DNA of 64,000 nucleotides from JAJYIW01 sp963781665 (lineage in GTDB: Bacteria > Chloroflexota > Anaerolineae > Anaerolineales > Anaerolineaceae): positions 1,736,001 to 1,800,000 of the forward strand of contig CAWAGA010000002.1 of the NCBI GenBank assembly GCA_963781665.1. Direction: 5' to 3'. The notes under the pieces are model-generated. The model saw only the letters and a program-made list of their open reading frames with translations, was not told the origin of the DNA and searched no databases. This document shows, piece by piece, positions 53,502 through 62,822 of the stretch (within the stretch, counting starts at the first letter, position 1; each line of letters begins with the position of its first letter). The position numbers were made by a program, and so were the translations under genes.

Positions 53502-54746
53502 ATGAACGCACAGAAACACAAATTATTTTCGATAACTGGGATTTTGATGATGCTGGCATTGGTGCTGGCGGCCTGCTCGCCAAGCGCCAGCGCAACTCAA
53601 CCCACCGCGACAACCATGCCAGCAACCACATCCAGCGCTTCGAGCGCCGCGGTAACACTCATGGTTTCGAAAAACGATACCCTCGGCAGTTTCCTGACTG
53701 ACCAGAACGGGATGACTCTTTACCTGTTCAAGAAAGATACTGCCATGGTCTCCAGTTGTTCCGGCACCTGCTCACAGAACTGGCCAGCGGTTCTGTCCAC
53801 CGGTTCCCCAGTCGCCGGAGATTCGACCATTACCGGTAAGGTGAGCACGATTACCCGCTCGGATGGTGGGCAGCAGGTTACCTATAATGATATGCCCCTG
53901 TATTATTACGCCAAGGACAGCCAGCCAGGCGATACCAACGGGCAGGGAGTCGGAGGCGTATGGTATATCGTTGCTCCCAATACGGCCTTTGTAACCGGCC
54001 CGGCCAGCTTGAAAGTTGGCCAAAACAGCACCCTGGGTAGTTTTCTGGTCGACGAAAACGGAATGACCCTTTACCTGTATCAGAAGGATACTAACGGTGC
54101 CAGCGTATGTTTCGGCGGCTGCCTGGCTCTCTGGCCCCCCCTGCTGACAAACGGTGATCCAATAGCCAGCGACCCTGTCATCACCGGGATGCTTGGCGTT
54201 ACCACCCGCCCAGACGGCAGCCAACAGGTCACATATAACGGCTCTCCTCTGTACTACTTCACCAAGGACAAGAGCGCCGGGGATACCACCGGGCAGGCTG
54301 TGGGCAGTGTCTGGTACGTCGTTCCTCCTGCGCCCGCGGCTTCCAGCTCGCCAACCAGTGTCCCTACTTCTGAAGCCATGGCAACCTCCAGCACCCCCGC
54401 GACCTTGAACATCTCCCAAAATTATACCCTGGGCAGCTTCCTGGTCGATCAAAACGGGATGACCCTTTACATATTCACCAAAGATAGCCCCGGAGTAAGT
54501 ACCTGCACTGGCAGCTGCCAGGCAAACTGGCCGCCACTCCTGACCAATGGCACGCCTATCGCCGGGGATGCCGCCATCACCGCTAAACTGGGTGTCATTA
54601 CCCGGTCAGATGGTACACAGCAGGTGACTGTGAACGATTTGCCTGTCTATTATTTTGCCAAAGATAAGGCAGCCGGGGATGTCAACGGGCAAGGGGTCGG
54701 CAGCGTCTGGTTTGTGGTCGAACCATCAGGCTCGCCTATGCAATAA
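53502..54746 (+). CDS. Lipoprotein with three COG4315-type repeats
   Basis: A 414-residue lipoprotein (lipobox LVLAAC). Three homologous domains of about 105 residues follow, each with LGSFL.D.NGMTLY, a CSGTC/CFGGC/CTGSC pair, W.P.L..G.P and a C-terminal G.VWY(I/V)V. This is the COG4315 'secreted repeat' protein, usually carrying one or two copies. Function is unknown; similar proteins are induced by stress. GGAGGAATAGG precedes the ATG. Confidence 0.82.
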   Translation: MNAQKHKLFSITGILMMLALVLAACSPSASATQPTATTMPATTSSASSAAVTLMVSKNDTLGSFLTDQNGMTLYLFKKDTAMVSSCSGTCSQNWPAVLSTGSPVAGDSTITGKVSTITRSDGGQQVTYNDMPLYYYAKDSQPGDTNGQGVGGVWYIVAPNTAFVTGPASLKVGQNSTLGSFLVDENGMTLYLYQKDTNGASVCFGGCLALWPPLLTNGDPIASDPVITGMLGVTTRPDGSQQVTYNGSPLYYFTKDKSAGDTTGQAVGSVWYVVPPAPAASSSPTSVPTSEAMATSSTPATLNISQNYTLGSFLVDQNGMTLYIFTKDSPGVSTCTGSCQANWPPLLTNGTPIAGDAAITAKLGVITRSDGTQQVTVNDLPVYYFAKDKAAGDVNGQGVGSVWFVVEPSGSPMQ

Positions 54747-54759
54747 TGCAAATTCCCTC

Positions 54760-54811
54760 TTGACAACAAGAATATTTGTTCTATAATTGAGTTGATAGAA
54801 CAAATATTCTT
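54760..54811 (+). promoter_or_regulatory. Consensus promoter overlapped by a perfect 17-bp inverted repeat
   Basis: TTGACA at 54760-54765 and TATAAT at 54782-54787, 16 bases apart, form a near-ideal sigma-70 promoter. AAGAATATTTGTTCTAT (54768-54784) and its exact inverse (54795-54811) flank a 10-base centre. Each arm is itself nearly palindromic (AGAA...TTCT), so two repressor dimers could bind across the -10. A start of transcription near 54794 fits the ATG at 54834. Confidence 0.72.
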
Positions 54812-54833
54812 TTATTTAGGTTGGCAGGTAATA

Positions 54834-55670
54834 ATGAACGACAACAATATGATATCTCCGGCTGTTGATACTTACCAGCGCCTCTTCCCCGAGTTAAAGC
54901 AGCGGGTGGCGGGTCGGACTGCTCCCGTTCAGGTCCAGATCCAGGATGAAGTGGCGTCGGTTGTTACCGAGTTGATTGAAATGATCCAACCCTTACCGCC
55001 TCAATCCACCCTGCTCGGGGTATGCGAAGATGGTGCCCCATTTTTGCTTGACCTAGCGGGGCAGGAAACCGGCGCGTTATTAATCACCGGTGATTCTGGA
55101 TGTGGAATAACTCGTCATCTGCAGGCAACTGTCGCGGCCACAATCCTCCTGAACGCTCCTCACGAAGTCCAAATCGCTGTCTTAACTCGAGACCCAGAAA
55201 AATGGAAACCATTGGCCAATATGCCTGGGGGCAGGCGTCATTTCAGTGGGATTTATGCCTGGTACGAACAAGGAGCGATCGACCTGATCGACCAATTGAT
55301 TAACCTGGCAGACGATCGTAGCAGCGACCGTAGGACGGGCGCGACCGTTTTGCTAGTTATCGACGATCTTTCAGGCGTGTTCAACGCCGGGTTCGAGGCC
55401 CAGAACGGTCTCCACCGGCTGCTTGTCGACGGCCCATTTTCCCATATCCGCCCAATTGCCAGCCTTGACGCTCAGCTATGCACCCCCAATCCATTTTGGG
55501 TCGATGCCTTCCGTACTTTCCTGATCGGTAAGGTTGCATCGGGTGACACCTTCAAGGATTTAGGATTTTCGCTCGATCCTGGTGCACTTGACCTGGTCGA
55601 TGGTCTTGAGTTTAGCGCTTTCACAGGACAGGAGTGGATGAAATATCGCGTTCCCACATTGGATTTCTAA
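54834..55670 (+). CDS. P-loop ATPase-like protein with a degenerate Walker A
   Basis: About 278 residues with a RecA/FtsK-like core. The Walker A region reads GDSGCGIT at residues 86-93, where the essential Lys is Ile92; Walker B is VLLVIDDLSG. Hence ATP hydrolysis is doubtful. The segment LLGVCEDGAPFLLDL resembles the central domain of FtsK/SpoIIIE-like proteins. The start at 54834 is behind AGG. It is the first gene after a repressible promoter, followed by a small gene at 19 bases. Function unknown. Confidence 0.6.
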   Translation: MNDNNMISPAVDTYQRLFPELKQRVAGRTAPVQVQIQDEVASVVTELIEMIQPLPPQSTLLGVCEDGAPFLLDLAGQETGALLITGDSGCGITRHLQATVAATILLNAPHEVQIAVLTRDPEKWKPLANMPGGRRHFSGIYAWYEQGAIDLIDQLINLADDRSSDRRTGATVLLVIDDLSGVFNAGFEAQNGLHRLLVDGPFSHIRPIASLDAQLCTPNPFWVDAFRTFLIGKVASGDTFKDLGFSLDPGALDLVDGLEFSAFTGQEWMKYRVPTLDF

Positions 55671-55689
55671 TTTCTTTTCGAGGTGAAAG

Positions 55690-55944
55690 ATGAACGTTGG
55701 AATGTTGTGGTTTGACAATGACCCTAAAGCTAACCTGGAAGCTAAGATCGCCCGGGCTGCCGGTTACTATGAGAAAAAATACGGCCTGGCACCAGACTTA
55801 TGCTTCGTCCATCCCAGTATGCTAAATAAAGGTGCCATGAGAACCAAAGCGGGCAGGGTTGAAGTCCGGGCGAACCGGTCTGTACTTCCCAATCACCTTT
55901 GGATTGGTATTCACGTCCCCGCTATTTCCCAGGGCGTCAGTTAG
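55690..55944 (+). CDS. Small protein of unknown function paired with the ATPase-like gene
   Basis: An 84-residue soluble protein starting MNVGMLWFDNDPK with GAGGTGAAAG upstream. The stretch ARAAGYYEKKYGLAPDLCFVHP is strongly protein-like and suggests a conserved small domain. Its position directly after the ATPase gene and under the same operator suggests a joint role. No family recognised. Confidence 0.6.
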   Translation: MNVGMLWFDNDPKANLEAKIARAAGYYEKKYGLAPDLCFVHPSMLNKGAMRTKAGRVEVRANRSVLPNHLWIGIHVPAISQGVS

Positions 55945-56047
55945 GACCAGCCCGACCGAAATTTCGCAGGACCCAATCCTTCATCATATATTTGTATCTT
56001 TTATCAATCATTCTGGGGGTTTAAGGTCGGGCGCTTCCGGCCTTTCA

Positions 56048-57028
56048 TCATTTGGGGACGGTTCTGAATCCAGTGGGTCGAGAGTCGAATTCCACCCCAC
56101 TGGTTACCGCCCGGGCCGCCTTTTTAAGGAAATTGAAGACCCGCCTGACCGGTTTTTGTGAATATTTTTTGCGGTAGTTCAAAGCGGCATCTTCCATACT
56201 GACCTCATCGTGACCGATCCCTGCCAGGAACCAATGGTGTTCGATGATCCACAAATATAGATCGGTCTCTGTCCTGCCGGGAAAATCCTTGAGGATATTT
56301 TTTTTTCGAATAATATCTACCAGGGGCAGGTAGACCGCATCAATCCACGAATTAAGCGCCTCTGCATACGAGATGTCTTGTTTTTGTTGTTCTCCCTGAT
56401 ACCAACGGTGCACGTCGATATGGTCCGCCAGCTTGGTATATTGGCCGATCAAGGTCAATTCAAGCTTCACATCCGGGCGGATTTCCGCCAGGCGGGTATG
56501 CTCGTAAAAAGCTGCCTTCTCGAGGTCAAGGATCAGCTGGTTCAAATCGGTCTTGGCCGTAACCGGCACATCAGCATCCATTTCGATTACGTCAGCGTCG
56601 ATGAAAGCTTGATTCTTCTGGCGAGCAACTGAGACCCGGTGGTTCCCGTCTTTGACAAAATAGATGTCGCCAATCTTATATAGCTCGACCGGCGGAAGGT
56701 TAATATCGCTTAAGTGGGCAACATCCACCCTCATCCAGCGGCCACGCGTCCGGGTCTGGCGCGGCTCAAATGCTGCATCGAAATCCCGGTATCGCCCGAC
56801 ACTCCCGACAATCTCATCCAATGGAACCTGGCGAATGCCGATCCACCGCTGCCCTTTGACCGGTAGAACCCGGCAAATTTGGTCATAAGCCATCAAGGTG
56901 TTTTGACGCTGTCTGAACCAGCTCCAAACCTCACGCCAGAAGGCTTTCATTAGAGCATTGTCAAAATCATCGCGGGCAGTATTTAAATAATTTGTGTTTC
57001 GATTCCCATTCATTTCCCAATCAGGCAT
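56048..57028 (-). CDS. ParB-like/DUF4032-type protein
   Basis: About 326 residues from ATG 57028, which follows AGGAGTGG; the longer open frame overlaps the metallophosphoesterase gene and is rejected. The centre has VELYKIGDIYFVKDGNHRVSVARQ, the ParB/sulfiredoxin-like nucleotide-binding motif, and the N-terminal third is helical and basic. It is the last gene of the M16-acpS-phosphoesterase series. Function unknown. Confidence 0.72.
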   Translation of the reverse strand: MPDWEMNGNRNTNYLNTARDDFDNALMKAFWREVWSWFRQRQNTLMAYDQICRVLPVKGQRWIGIRQVPLDEIVGSVGRYRDFDAAFEPRQTRTRGRWMRVDVAHLSDINLPPVELYKIGDIYFVKDGNHRVSVARQKNQAFIDADVIEMDADVPVTAKTDLNQLILDLEKAAFYEHTRLAEIRPDVKLELTLIGQYTKLADHIDVHRWYQGEQQKQDISYAEALNSWIDAVYLPLVDIIRKKNILKDFPGRTETDLYLWIIEHHWFLAGIGHDEVSMEDAALNYRKKYSQKPVRRVFNFLKKAARAVTSGVEFDSRPTGFRTVPK

Positions 57029-57051
57029 ATATCCACTCCTGCCCCCATAGA

Positions 57052-57678
57052 TTATGCGTTGATGACGGTTTCGTGAAATCCATAGGTATTGATCACCGTA
57101 GTAGTCCCCACTCGGGTGACCGTTGACGTATCCGTTCGATAGACATGGATGTGACCGTGAAGAAAGATTGATGGTTTGAAGGTTGTAATCAACCACCGAA
57201 ACGCATCGATCCCCTGGTGCGGTAAATCATCCATATCATGGGTCCCCTTTGGGGGAGCATGACTGACAAATACATCGAGAAAACGACCATAACGCATCCG
57301 GTTTAACAACAAGGCGGGCACCATTGAGAAGACCTTAAGCCACATATCGCCTTGCGTATACTGGTATGGGCCGTTATTATACATCAAACAACCTTCTATC
57401 CCGGCAAGCAACAGATTAGAATGGTTAATCACCTTGCCATGCAGATCTACCGCGCCCCAAGGTGCGTGGCGTTCACCGGCAGTCCCATATTCGATGTCGT
57501 GGGCATGGTTTCCGCGAACGAAATACATGGGCTTGTTCAACATACTGACAATATATTCAAGATAAAAATAAGATAAGTCACCGCAGCTGATGACCAGGTC
57601 AACGTCCTGAAATCGTTTCAATACAAGCGGACTGTAGATAAATCCCAATTCAATGTCGCTTAAAGAAAGAATTTTCAC
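57052..57678 (-). CDS. Metallophosphoesterase
   Basis: A 208-residue calcineurin-like phosphoesterase. Metal ligands: the Asp in LSDIE, GDLS, GNHA, His in SHAPP and HGHIH. The first D-x-H motif reads D-I-E, lacking its usual His, so metal binding may be altered. Its ATG overlaps the acpS stop (ATGA). Substrate unknown. Confidence 0.83.
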   Translation of the reverse strand: MKILSLSDIELGFIYSPLVLKRFQDVDLVISCGDLSYFYLEYIVSMLNKPMYFVRGNHAHDIEYGTAGERHAPWGAVDLHGKVINHSNLLLAGIEGCLMYNNGPYQYTQGDMWLKVFSMVPALLLNRMRYGRFLDVFVSHAPPKGTHDMDDLPHQGIDAFRWLITTFKPSIFLHGHIHVYRTDTSTVTRVGTTTVINTYGFHETVINA

Positions 57679-58040
57679 GTTGCAACTGCCACGGCGACTG
57701 CGTATTCCTTGCTGTGACTGATGCTGATCGACCAGGATGTTATTTCCATTGATCTAGCCAGGTCGAACGCATTTCCTTTCAATTCCAACCTTGGTTCCCC
57801 GCTAGAACCACGCTGGATTTCTATCTCCTGCCAGCTCACCGGCCCGATCCCGCATCCCAGTGCTTTCGCAACGGCTTCTTTGGCTGCAAAACGGCCCGCC
57901 AGGCATCCTGGATTTCCCTGGCAATCGTTTAGCTCCAGAGGGGTAAAGACCCGCTGTAAGAAGCGGGTCTTTATACCAGGTTGGATGCTTTCCAGCCGCT
58001 CAATCTCGATCAAATCAATGCCGGTGCGCAGGGTCACCTC
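57675..58040 (-). CDS. acpS: Holo-[acyl-carrier-protein] synthase
   Basis: About 121 residues from GTG 58040. The motifs GIDLIEIERLE, FAAKEAVAKALG and SISHSKEYA are those of AcpS, with the magnesium-binding Asp and Glu. It attaches phosphopantetheine to acyl carrier protein. The longer frame to 58130 overlaps the repaired end of the M16 gene, so the GTG, three bases after that stop region, is preferred. Confidence 0.9.
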   Translation of the reverse strand, partial: EVTLRTGIDLIEIERLESIQPGIKTRFLQRVFTPLELNDCQGNPGCLAGRFAAKEAVAKALGCGIGPVSWQEIEIQRGSSGEPRLELKGNAFDLARSMEITSWSISISHSKEYAVAVAVAT

Positions 58041-58041
58041 A

Positions 58042-59332
58042 GCTTCCCTCAGGACCAGCGCTGGCGACTGCCAGCTTCTCGGGGTCAAGATAAAGGCGGG
58101 AAGCTTCAAGGATCGCTTCGGGCGTAACACTGCGGATCACGCCAGCATAATTACGATAATAATCTAACCCCAAATCGTAGCGCTCCAGGTTAAGTAATGC
58201 GCCCGCCACGCCGTGGTTTGAACTCGAGTGAAAGCGGCAAGCGCCCGATATAATTGGCCTTGGTATCGCTCAGTTCTTCAGCAGTTACCGGCTCACTGAT
58301 ATAACGAGCAATTTCCTGGCGGACCAGGTCAACCGTCCGGTTGATATTAGCTGGATTAACCCCGGCAGATACCTCCCATGAACCAGGACCGACCCCTGCG
58401 CTGAGAGAGGAGTATGCGTAGTAAGCCAAGCCTGATTTCTCCCTGACCACATCTCCAATGCGCCCATACATCCCGAACTGCCCTAACACGTTGTTCCCTA
58501 AAGAAGCTGGAATGTAATCCGGTGATTTTCGTCCTGGCCCGGAAGACCCCATAGTAATATCGGCCTGACTTTTGCCTGGGATGAATACATGTTTCTGGAC
58601 GGGTCCCTTCAGCGGTTGGAGCTGCGGCAGCTCTAGCGGGCCAGGTTGGCCCGGATTTTGCCAGGAACCGAAATGGCGAGCAACCAGTTCGGCCGCCTGA
58701 TTCGGGTCTACTGCGCCGACCACCACAAAAACCATGCGCTTGGGACCATAATGCCTTCGGTGAAAGTCAACCAGGTCGTTCAAACCGATGGCCTGAATGG
58801 TCTCGGGATAGCCATCTTCCGGCCTCCGATAAGGATGGCCCTCAAAGACGATCTGCTCGAATGTCAAGGAAGCCATCTCCTGGGTATCTTGAGCGCGGAT
58901 TGCCAGGCCGGTCAGTAGTTGGGCGCGCAGCCTTTCTATCTGCTCGGCTGGAAAAGACGGGTGCAGCAGGGAATCGGCCAGCAGTTCCAATAACAAGGGC
59001 AAATCCTCGGCCAATGCATGGCCGCTGAAACCGGTTGAATGGACACCGGCAGAGAAGCCCAGACTGGCACCGACCAATTCGAGCGAATTATAGATCTGTT
59101 GGAAAGAGCGGTTGGTCGTGCCGCGCATCAGTGAGATGGCTGTGAATTGAGCTAATCCTAATTTATCATCAGGATCCAGCAAACCACCGGCCAGGAGATA
59201 ACCATTGACCACTACCGATAAGCTGCTGAAGTTAGGCCGGGCCAAAACTACGATCCCATTGGGTAATTCAACCCGGGTGATATCATCGCCTCCAGGGAGT
59301 GCATTACGGTTCGTCTTGAGTTGAGCGCTCAT
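58042..59332 (-). CDS. M16-family peptidase subunit, non-catalytic type, split by a one-base frameshift
   Basis: About 430 residues when repaired. It has the M16 fold (GSWQNP, FIPGKSQADI, REKSGLAYYAYSSL) but lacks HxxEH: the place reads GLAQFTAIS. It is thus the partner subunit of the downstream-acting protease. The frame breaks near the T3/A3 run at 58217-58219; removing one base continues as HGVAGALLNLERYDLG to a TGA at 58042, one base before the acpS GTG. Confidence 0.8.
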
Positions 59333-60642
59333 CGATCCTCCCTTCCGTTTTCAGGCAGGTAAATTCCAATCACCCGGTTCGCTGGTAAGAGATAATCCTG
59401 GGCGATCTGCTGGACGTCTCCCGGCATGACAGCCGACAGGTGGTCGATAAAATGGGTAAACCAATCATAAGTGGCGAACATTTCAGCGTAACCGAGCCAG
59501 AAAGCCTGGTTGGTGATATTTTCGCTGCCATAAGCAAACATCGCTTTGGCCTGCTTGATTGCCCGGGCAATCTCATCTGGCGAAACCAGGTGGTCTTGCA
59601 GATGTTTGATCGCTTCATCTAAAGCCTCGATAACCTTTGCAGGTGTTTGGCGTGGATGAACGGTGGCAGTGATCTCATAAAGGTAGGGATCGATGGTTGC
59701 TGCCATACCCCCATGCACATTGATCGCCAGTTCTTTTTCGACCAGGGCCTGATAAAGGCGGCTGGTCTTATTGGAGATGCCGCCTCCGCCAAACATGTTC
59801 AGGCCGCTTGGACCCGAAAGCAAGCTGTCCAGGACGGTAAGCGCAAAAAAGTCGGTATTGGCAGCCTGGGGAGCGTGATAAGCAACCTGAACGTAAGTGG
59901 TCTCTCCTGAGCCTTTGACCGTCAACTGCTGTTCGTTGGCTGCAATTGGCTCGATAGCTGCCGGTGAATAGGGCGGCTTCCCGGCCGGGATGTCATCATA
60001 AAGTTCTTTGACCCGTGCAAGCATCTCTTGTGCATCGAAATCGCCGGCAACCGCCAGAACGGCATTGTTGGGGCGGTAATAACTCTGATAGTGGTGGTAA
60101 AGATCGTCACGCTGAATCGACTTGAGATCATCCAGATAACCGATAACTTCATGGCGATAAGAATGGACCTGAAAAGCAGCTTCTCTTATGGCCTCACCTA
60201 GGCGAAAGAGCGGTTCATTCTCATTGCCCTCGCGCTCTGAAATAATAACCGTCCGCTCGGATGCAACTTCATCAGGCTCGTATACGGCATTCACCATGCG
60301 ATCGGCTTCGAGGCGCAAACCCAAATCGATCTTATCGGCTGGGAGGGTCTCGAAGAAGGTGGTCCAATCCAGGTAAGTCATGGCGTTCCAGATACCCCCT
60401 TCGCGTGAAATCGCTTTATCAAGCACCTTAGACGGAAATTGGGGTGTACCCTTGAACTGCATGTGTTCTACCCAGTGAGAAATTCCGGTCTGGCCTGCCC
60501 TTTCGTTACGTGATCCTACCCGGTACCAGAGCCAATGGCTGATGATTGGAGCCGTGTGGATCTCTTTTAGCTTTACCGATAACCCATTCGAAAGGGTTGT
60601 CATAAGCAATTCATCTGGCATAGTTTCCTCTTTTTTGATCAA
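59329..60642 (-). CDS. M16-family zinc peptidase, catalytic subunit
   Basis: A 437-residue M16B-type protease. The zinc motif is HWVEH at residues 56-60, with the third ligand probably the Glu in SEREGNENEP. Its stop overlaps the start of the partner subunit (ATGA). Such pairs form heterodimers like the mitochondrial processing peptidase and cut short peptides in a closed chamber. There is no signal peptide. Confidence 0.9.
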   Translation of the reverse strand: MIKKEETMPDELLMTTLSNGLSVKLKEIHTAPIISHWLWYRVGSRNERAGQTGISHWVEHMQFKGTPQFPSKVLDKAISREGGIWNAMTYLDWTTFFETLPADKIDLGLRLEADRMVNAVYEPDEVASERTVIISEREGNENEPLFRLGEAIREAAFQVHSYRHEVIGYLDDLKSIQRDDLYHHYQSYYRPNNAVLAVAGDFDAQEMLARVKELYDDIPAGKPPYSPAAIEPIAANEQQLTVKGSGETTYVQVAYHAPQAANTDFFALTVLDSLLSGPSGLNMFGGGGISNKTSRLYQALVEKELAINVHGGMAATIDPYLYEITATVHPRQTPAKVIEALDEAIKHLQDHLVSPDEIARAIKQAKAMFAYGSENITNQAFWLGYAEMFATYDWFTHFIDHLSAVMPGDVQQIAQDYLLPANRVIGIYLPENGREDR

Positions 60643-60930
60643 AAATTAATATTCGAGAATTGAGAACGGGCATCATTACGATAATCTTTGTGGAAGTCAA
60701 AATCAGTTTAAAGGTTCTATACAACTTAGGCAGGCTTTCGTCTCATAAGAAATATAAAATAAATCGTAATAAGGACCAATTCGCAATAATTTATGGTAAT
60801 TATACTGAATTGGCTGTTGAAATACAAAAAATATCATGCTATACTTGCTCGAGTTTATCGGATTATTCCTCGACCCGTGAATGAAAGATCGGTGGGGTCT
60901 TGAACTCTTGCAGGATACACGGAGGTCTGG
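60643..60930. other. 288-base AT-rich gap between divergent genes
   Basis: No gene is seen in this stretch. It holds the promoter described at 60817-60845 and, near 60652, an AT-rich motif (ATTCGAGAATTGAGA) similar to ones in other gaps of the window. Confidence 0.5.
60817..60845 (+). promoter_or_regulatory. Sigma-70 type promoter for the FAD/NADP reductase gene
   Basis: TTGAAA at 60817-60822 and TATACT at 60840-60845 are 17 bases apart, about 85 bases before the TTG start. Both hexamers differ from consensus by one base. Confidence 0.6.
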
Positions 60931-62313
60931 TTGGATCAAGGTAATCACTCAAAATATCTTGTAGCAGTTGTTGGCGCTGGCCCCGCTGGATTGTATGCAG
61001 CCAAGCAATTGGTGAACGATGGCGCTCACGTAATGCTCTTCAATCGAGATATCAAACCGGGGGGGTTAGCAGAATACGGCATTTATCCCGACAAATATAA
61101 AATGAAAGAAGGACTGCGGGCTCAATTCCACCAGATATTAACCTCCCAAAACCTGGATTATTTCGGCAACGTTCAGATCAACCAAAACGGCGACATGACC
61201 CTCGCTGAGCTGCGCCGCATGGGTTTTCAAGCCGTATTGGTCACGGTCGGCGCCCAGGGAACGAAATGGCTCAAACTTCCCGGAGAAAACCTGCTTGGAG
61301 TATACCATGCCAAAGACATCGTATACCACTACAATCGCCTGCCACCGTTCAGTTATGGCGACTTTTCTATCGGAAAGCGAGTGGCAATCATCGGGGCGGG
61401 CAACGTGATGCTCGACATTGTCCATTGGCTCTCTGACATTGTCAAAGTTGAACGGGTGACTACGCTGGCACGGCGTGGCCCGGCCGAGGTAAAATTCGGA
61501 CGCTCAGAGCTGGGTTACGTGATCGGGCAATTGGATATGACGGCTTTAAAAGCCGAGCTCGAGCGGGTTACCCCACTGATGACATCGCTTGGCCAGGACC
61601 CAATGGAATTCTGGGCGATGGTCCGTATGGTATTGTTTAAATCCGACCCGCCGCATTCACCAACCCGCTTCGATATGCAGTTCCTGGCTTCCCCCTTACG
61701 CATTCTGGGGGACGATCTTGGACGAGTCAGCGGACTCGAAATTGAACAAAACACCCTGGTCAAGAGCGGGGATGAGATCAAACCCAGTGGATCAGGAAAA
61801 TACCGGCAGATGCCGGTCGATACGGTGATCTTTGCAATCGGCGACAAGGTCGATACTGAATTGGGCCTCCCAAGCGATGGCCATGAATTCATAAAAAACC
61901 CCAACCCCCATTTCCCAATCGAAGGTACCTCTTACGAAGCATACGATCCTCAATCTGGCCAGCCACTGGAAGGGATGTTCCTGGCCGGTTGGTCGCGCAA
62001 GGCCAGCACCGGCCTGGTAGGTATCGCCCGCCGAGACGGCATCAATGGGGCTAAAGCGGTCCTACAGTATCTTGAAACCCTCCCTCCCCTTGAAACAACC
62101 CCTGAGGAAACCGCCCAGGCGATCTGTGAACGTATCCGCTGCAAGGAAAAACCGGCCGTTGGCCTTTCGGACCTGGCAGTTTTGGAAGAAGTGGAACGAA
62201 AAGAAGCCCAGGCGCGTGGTCTGGTAGAGTTCAAGTATGATAATAATGAAGAAATGCTGGATGCTATGAGGCTGAATACGAATGTCGAATCGCTAATATC
62301 GACTGTTGAGTAA
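60931..62313 (+). CDS. FprA-like ferredoxin/adrenodoxin-NADP reductase family protein
   Basis: A 460-residue flavoprotein. FAD motif VVGAGPAGLYAAKQL near residue 13, NADP motif IIGAGNVMLDIVHWL, and the family stretch LAEYGIYPDKYKMKEG. The C-terminal region keeps FLAGWSRKASTGLVGIARRDG, as in adrenodoxin reductase and FprA. It moves electrons between NADPH and ferredoxin. The start is TTG at 60931, with GGAGG six bases before. Glutamate synthase small-subunit-like activity is a weaker alternative because no large subunit is near. Confidence 0.83.
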   Translation: MDQGNHSKYLVAVVGAGPAGLYAAKQLVNDGAHVMLFNRDIKPGGLAEYGIYPDKYKMKEGLRAQFHQILTSQNLDYFGNVQINQNGDMTLAELRRMGFQAVLVTVGAQGTKWLKLPGENLLGVYHAKDIVYHYNRLPPFSYGDFSIGKRVAIIGAGNVMLDIVHWLSDIVKVERVTTLARRGPAEVKFGRSELGYVIGQLDMTALKAELERVTPLMTSLGQDPMEFWAMVRMVLFKSDPPHSPTRFDMQFLASPLRILGDDLGRVSGLEIEQNTLVKSGDEIKPSGSGKYRQMPVDTVIFAIGDKVDTELGLPSDGHEFIKNPNPHFPIEGTSYEAYDPQSGQPLEGMFLAGWSRKASTGLVGIARRDGINGAKAVLQYLETLPPLETTPEETAQAICERIRCKEKPAVGLSDLAVLEEVERKEAQARGLVEFKYDNNEEMLDAMRLNTNVESLISTVE

Positions 62314-62319
62314 ATTAGT

Positions 62320-62820
62320 TTATTTGTGATGGTTATAGGGTATCAATAACAAGAAACCAGCGGCGATGATGATCTCACCAATCTCGACCCCACGCGCTTG
62401 CCAGGGCCCAAAATAGGGTACGACAGGAGGCACGTGGCTGCCGAAGCCAAACACATCTGCCATACCCGAGAAGACGCTGATGAGATAACCTGTCGCCACC
62501 AAACGCAAACCGATGTCAGCAGCAATACTATGGGTCCCGGGCCTCCAGAGCGCCGCCAGGCTCATAAATCCCCCCAGACAAATGATTGCCAACCCGATCA
62601 GGAAGACGGCAATCTGCACGAACCCCACCACCGGGCTGCGATCCAGGCCAAATAGAGACGGGCGAGCCCCTAGCAAGAAAACCAGGAACCCTATCAGGGT
62701 GGCAGAAAGGCCAAAGCGAACCCGCCATTTGGGGAAAACCATCCCTTCCTGAGGTTCGGGGACAGCTTCAACCGGTTGGGCTTCAGTCTCTACCTGAATT
62801 TCGGTCGGTTTTTCGCTCAT
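62320..62820 (-). CDS. Four-helix membrane protein of unknown function
   Basis: A 166-residue protein with an acidic N-terminal tail (residues 1-28, E/P/V-rich) and four hydrophobic helices at about 36-52, 66-86, 101-122 and 142-160. Its ATG at 62820 is two bases from the stop of the upstream dipeptidase gene, so the two are co-transcribed. No family recognised. Confidence 0.65.
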   Translation of the reverse strand: MSEKPTEIQVETEAQPVEAVPEPQEGMVFPKWRVRFGLSATLIGFLVFLLGARPSLFGLDRSPVVGFVQIAVFLIGLAIICLGGFMSLAALWRPGTHSIAADIGLRLVATGYLISVFSGMADVFGFGSHVPPVVPYFGPWQARGVEIGEIIIAAGFLLLIPYNHHK

Positions 62821-62822
62821 TT

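Noticed and set aside
53772..54452. 226-codon minus-strand frame
   Set aside because: Antisense to the repeated lipoprotein; internal similarity only mirrors those repeats.
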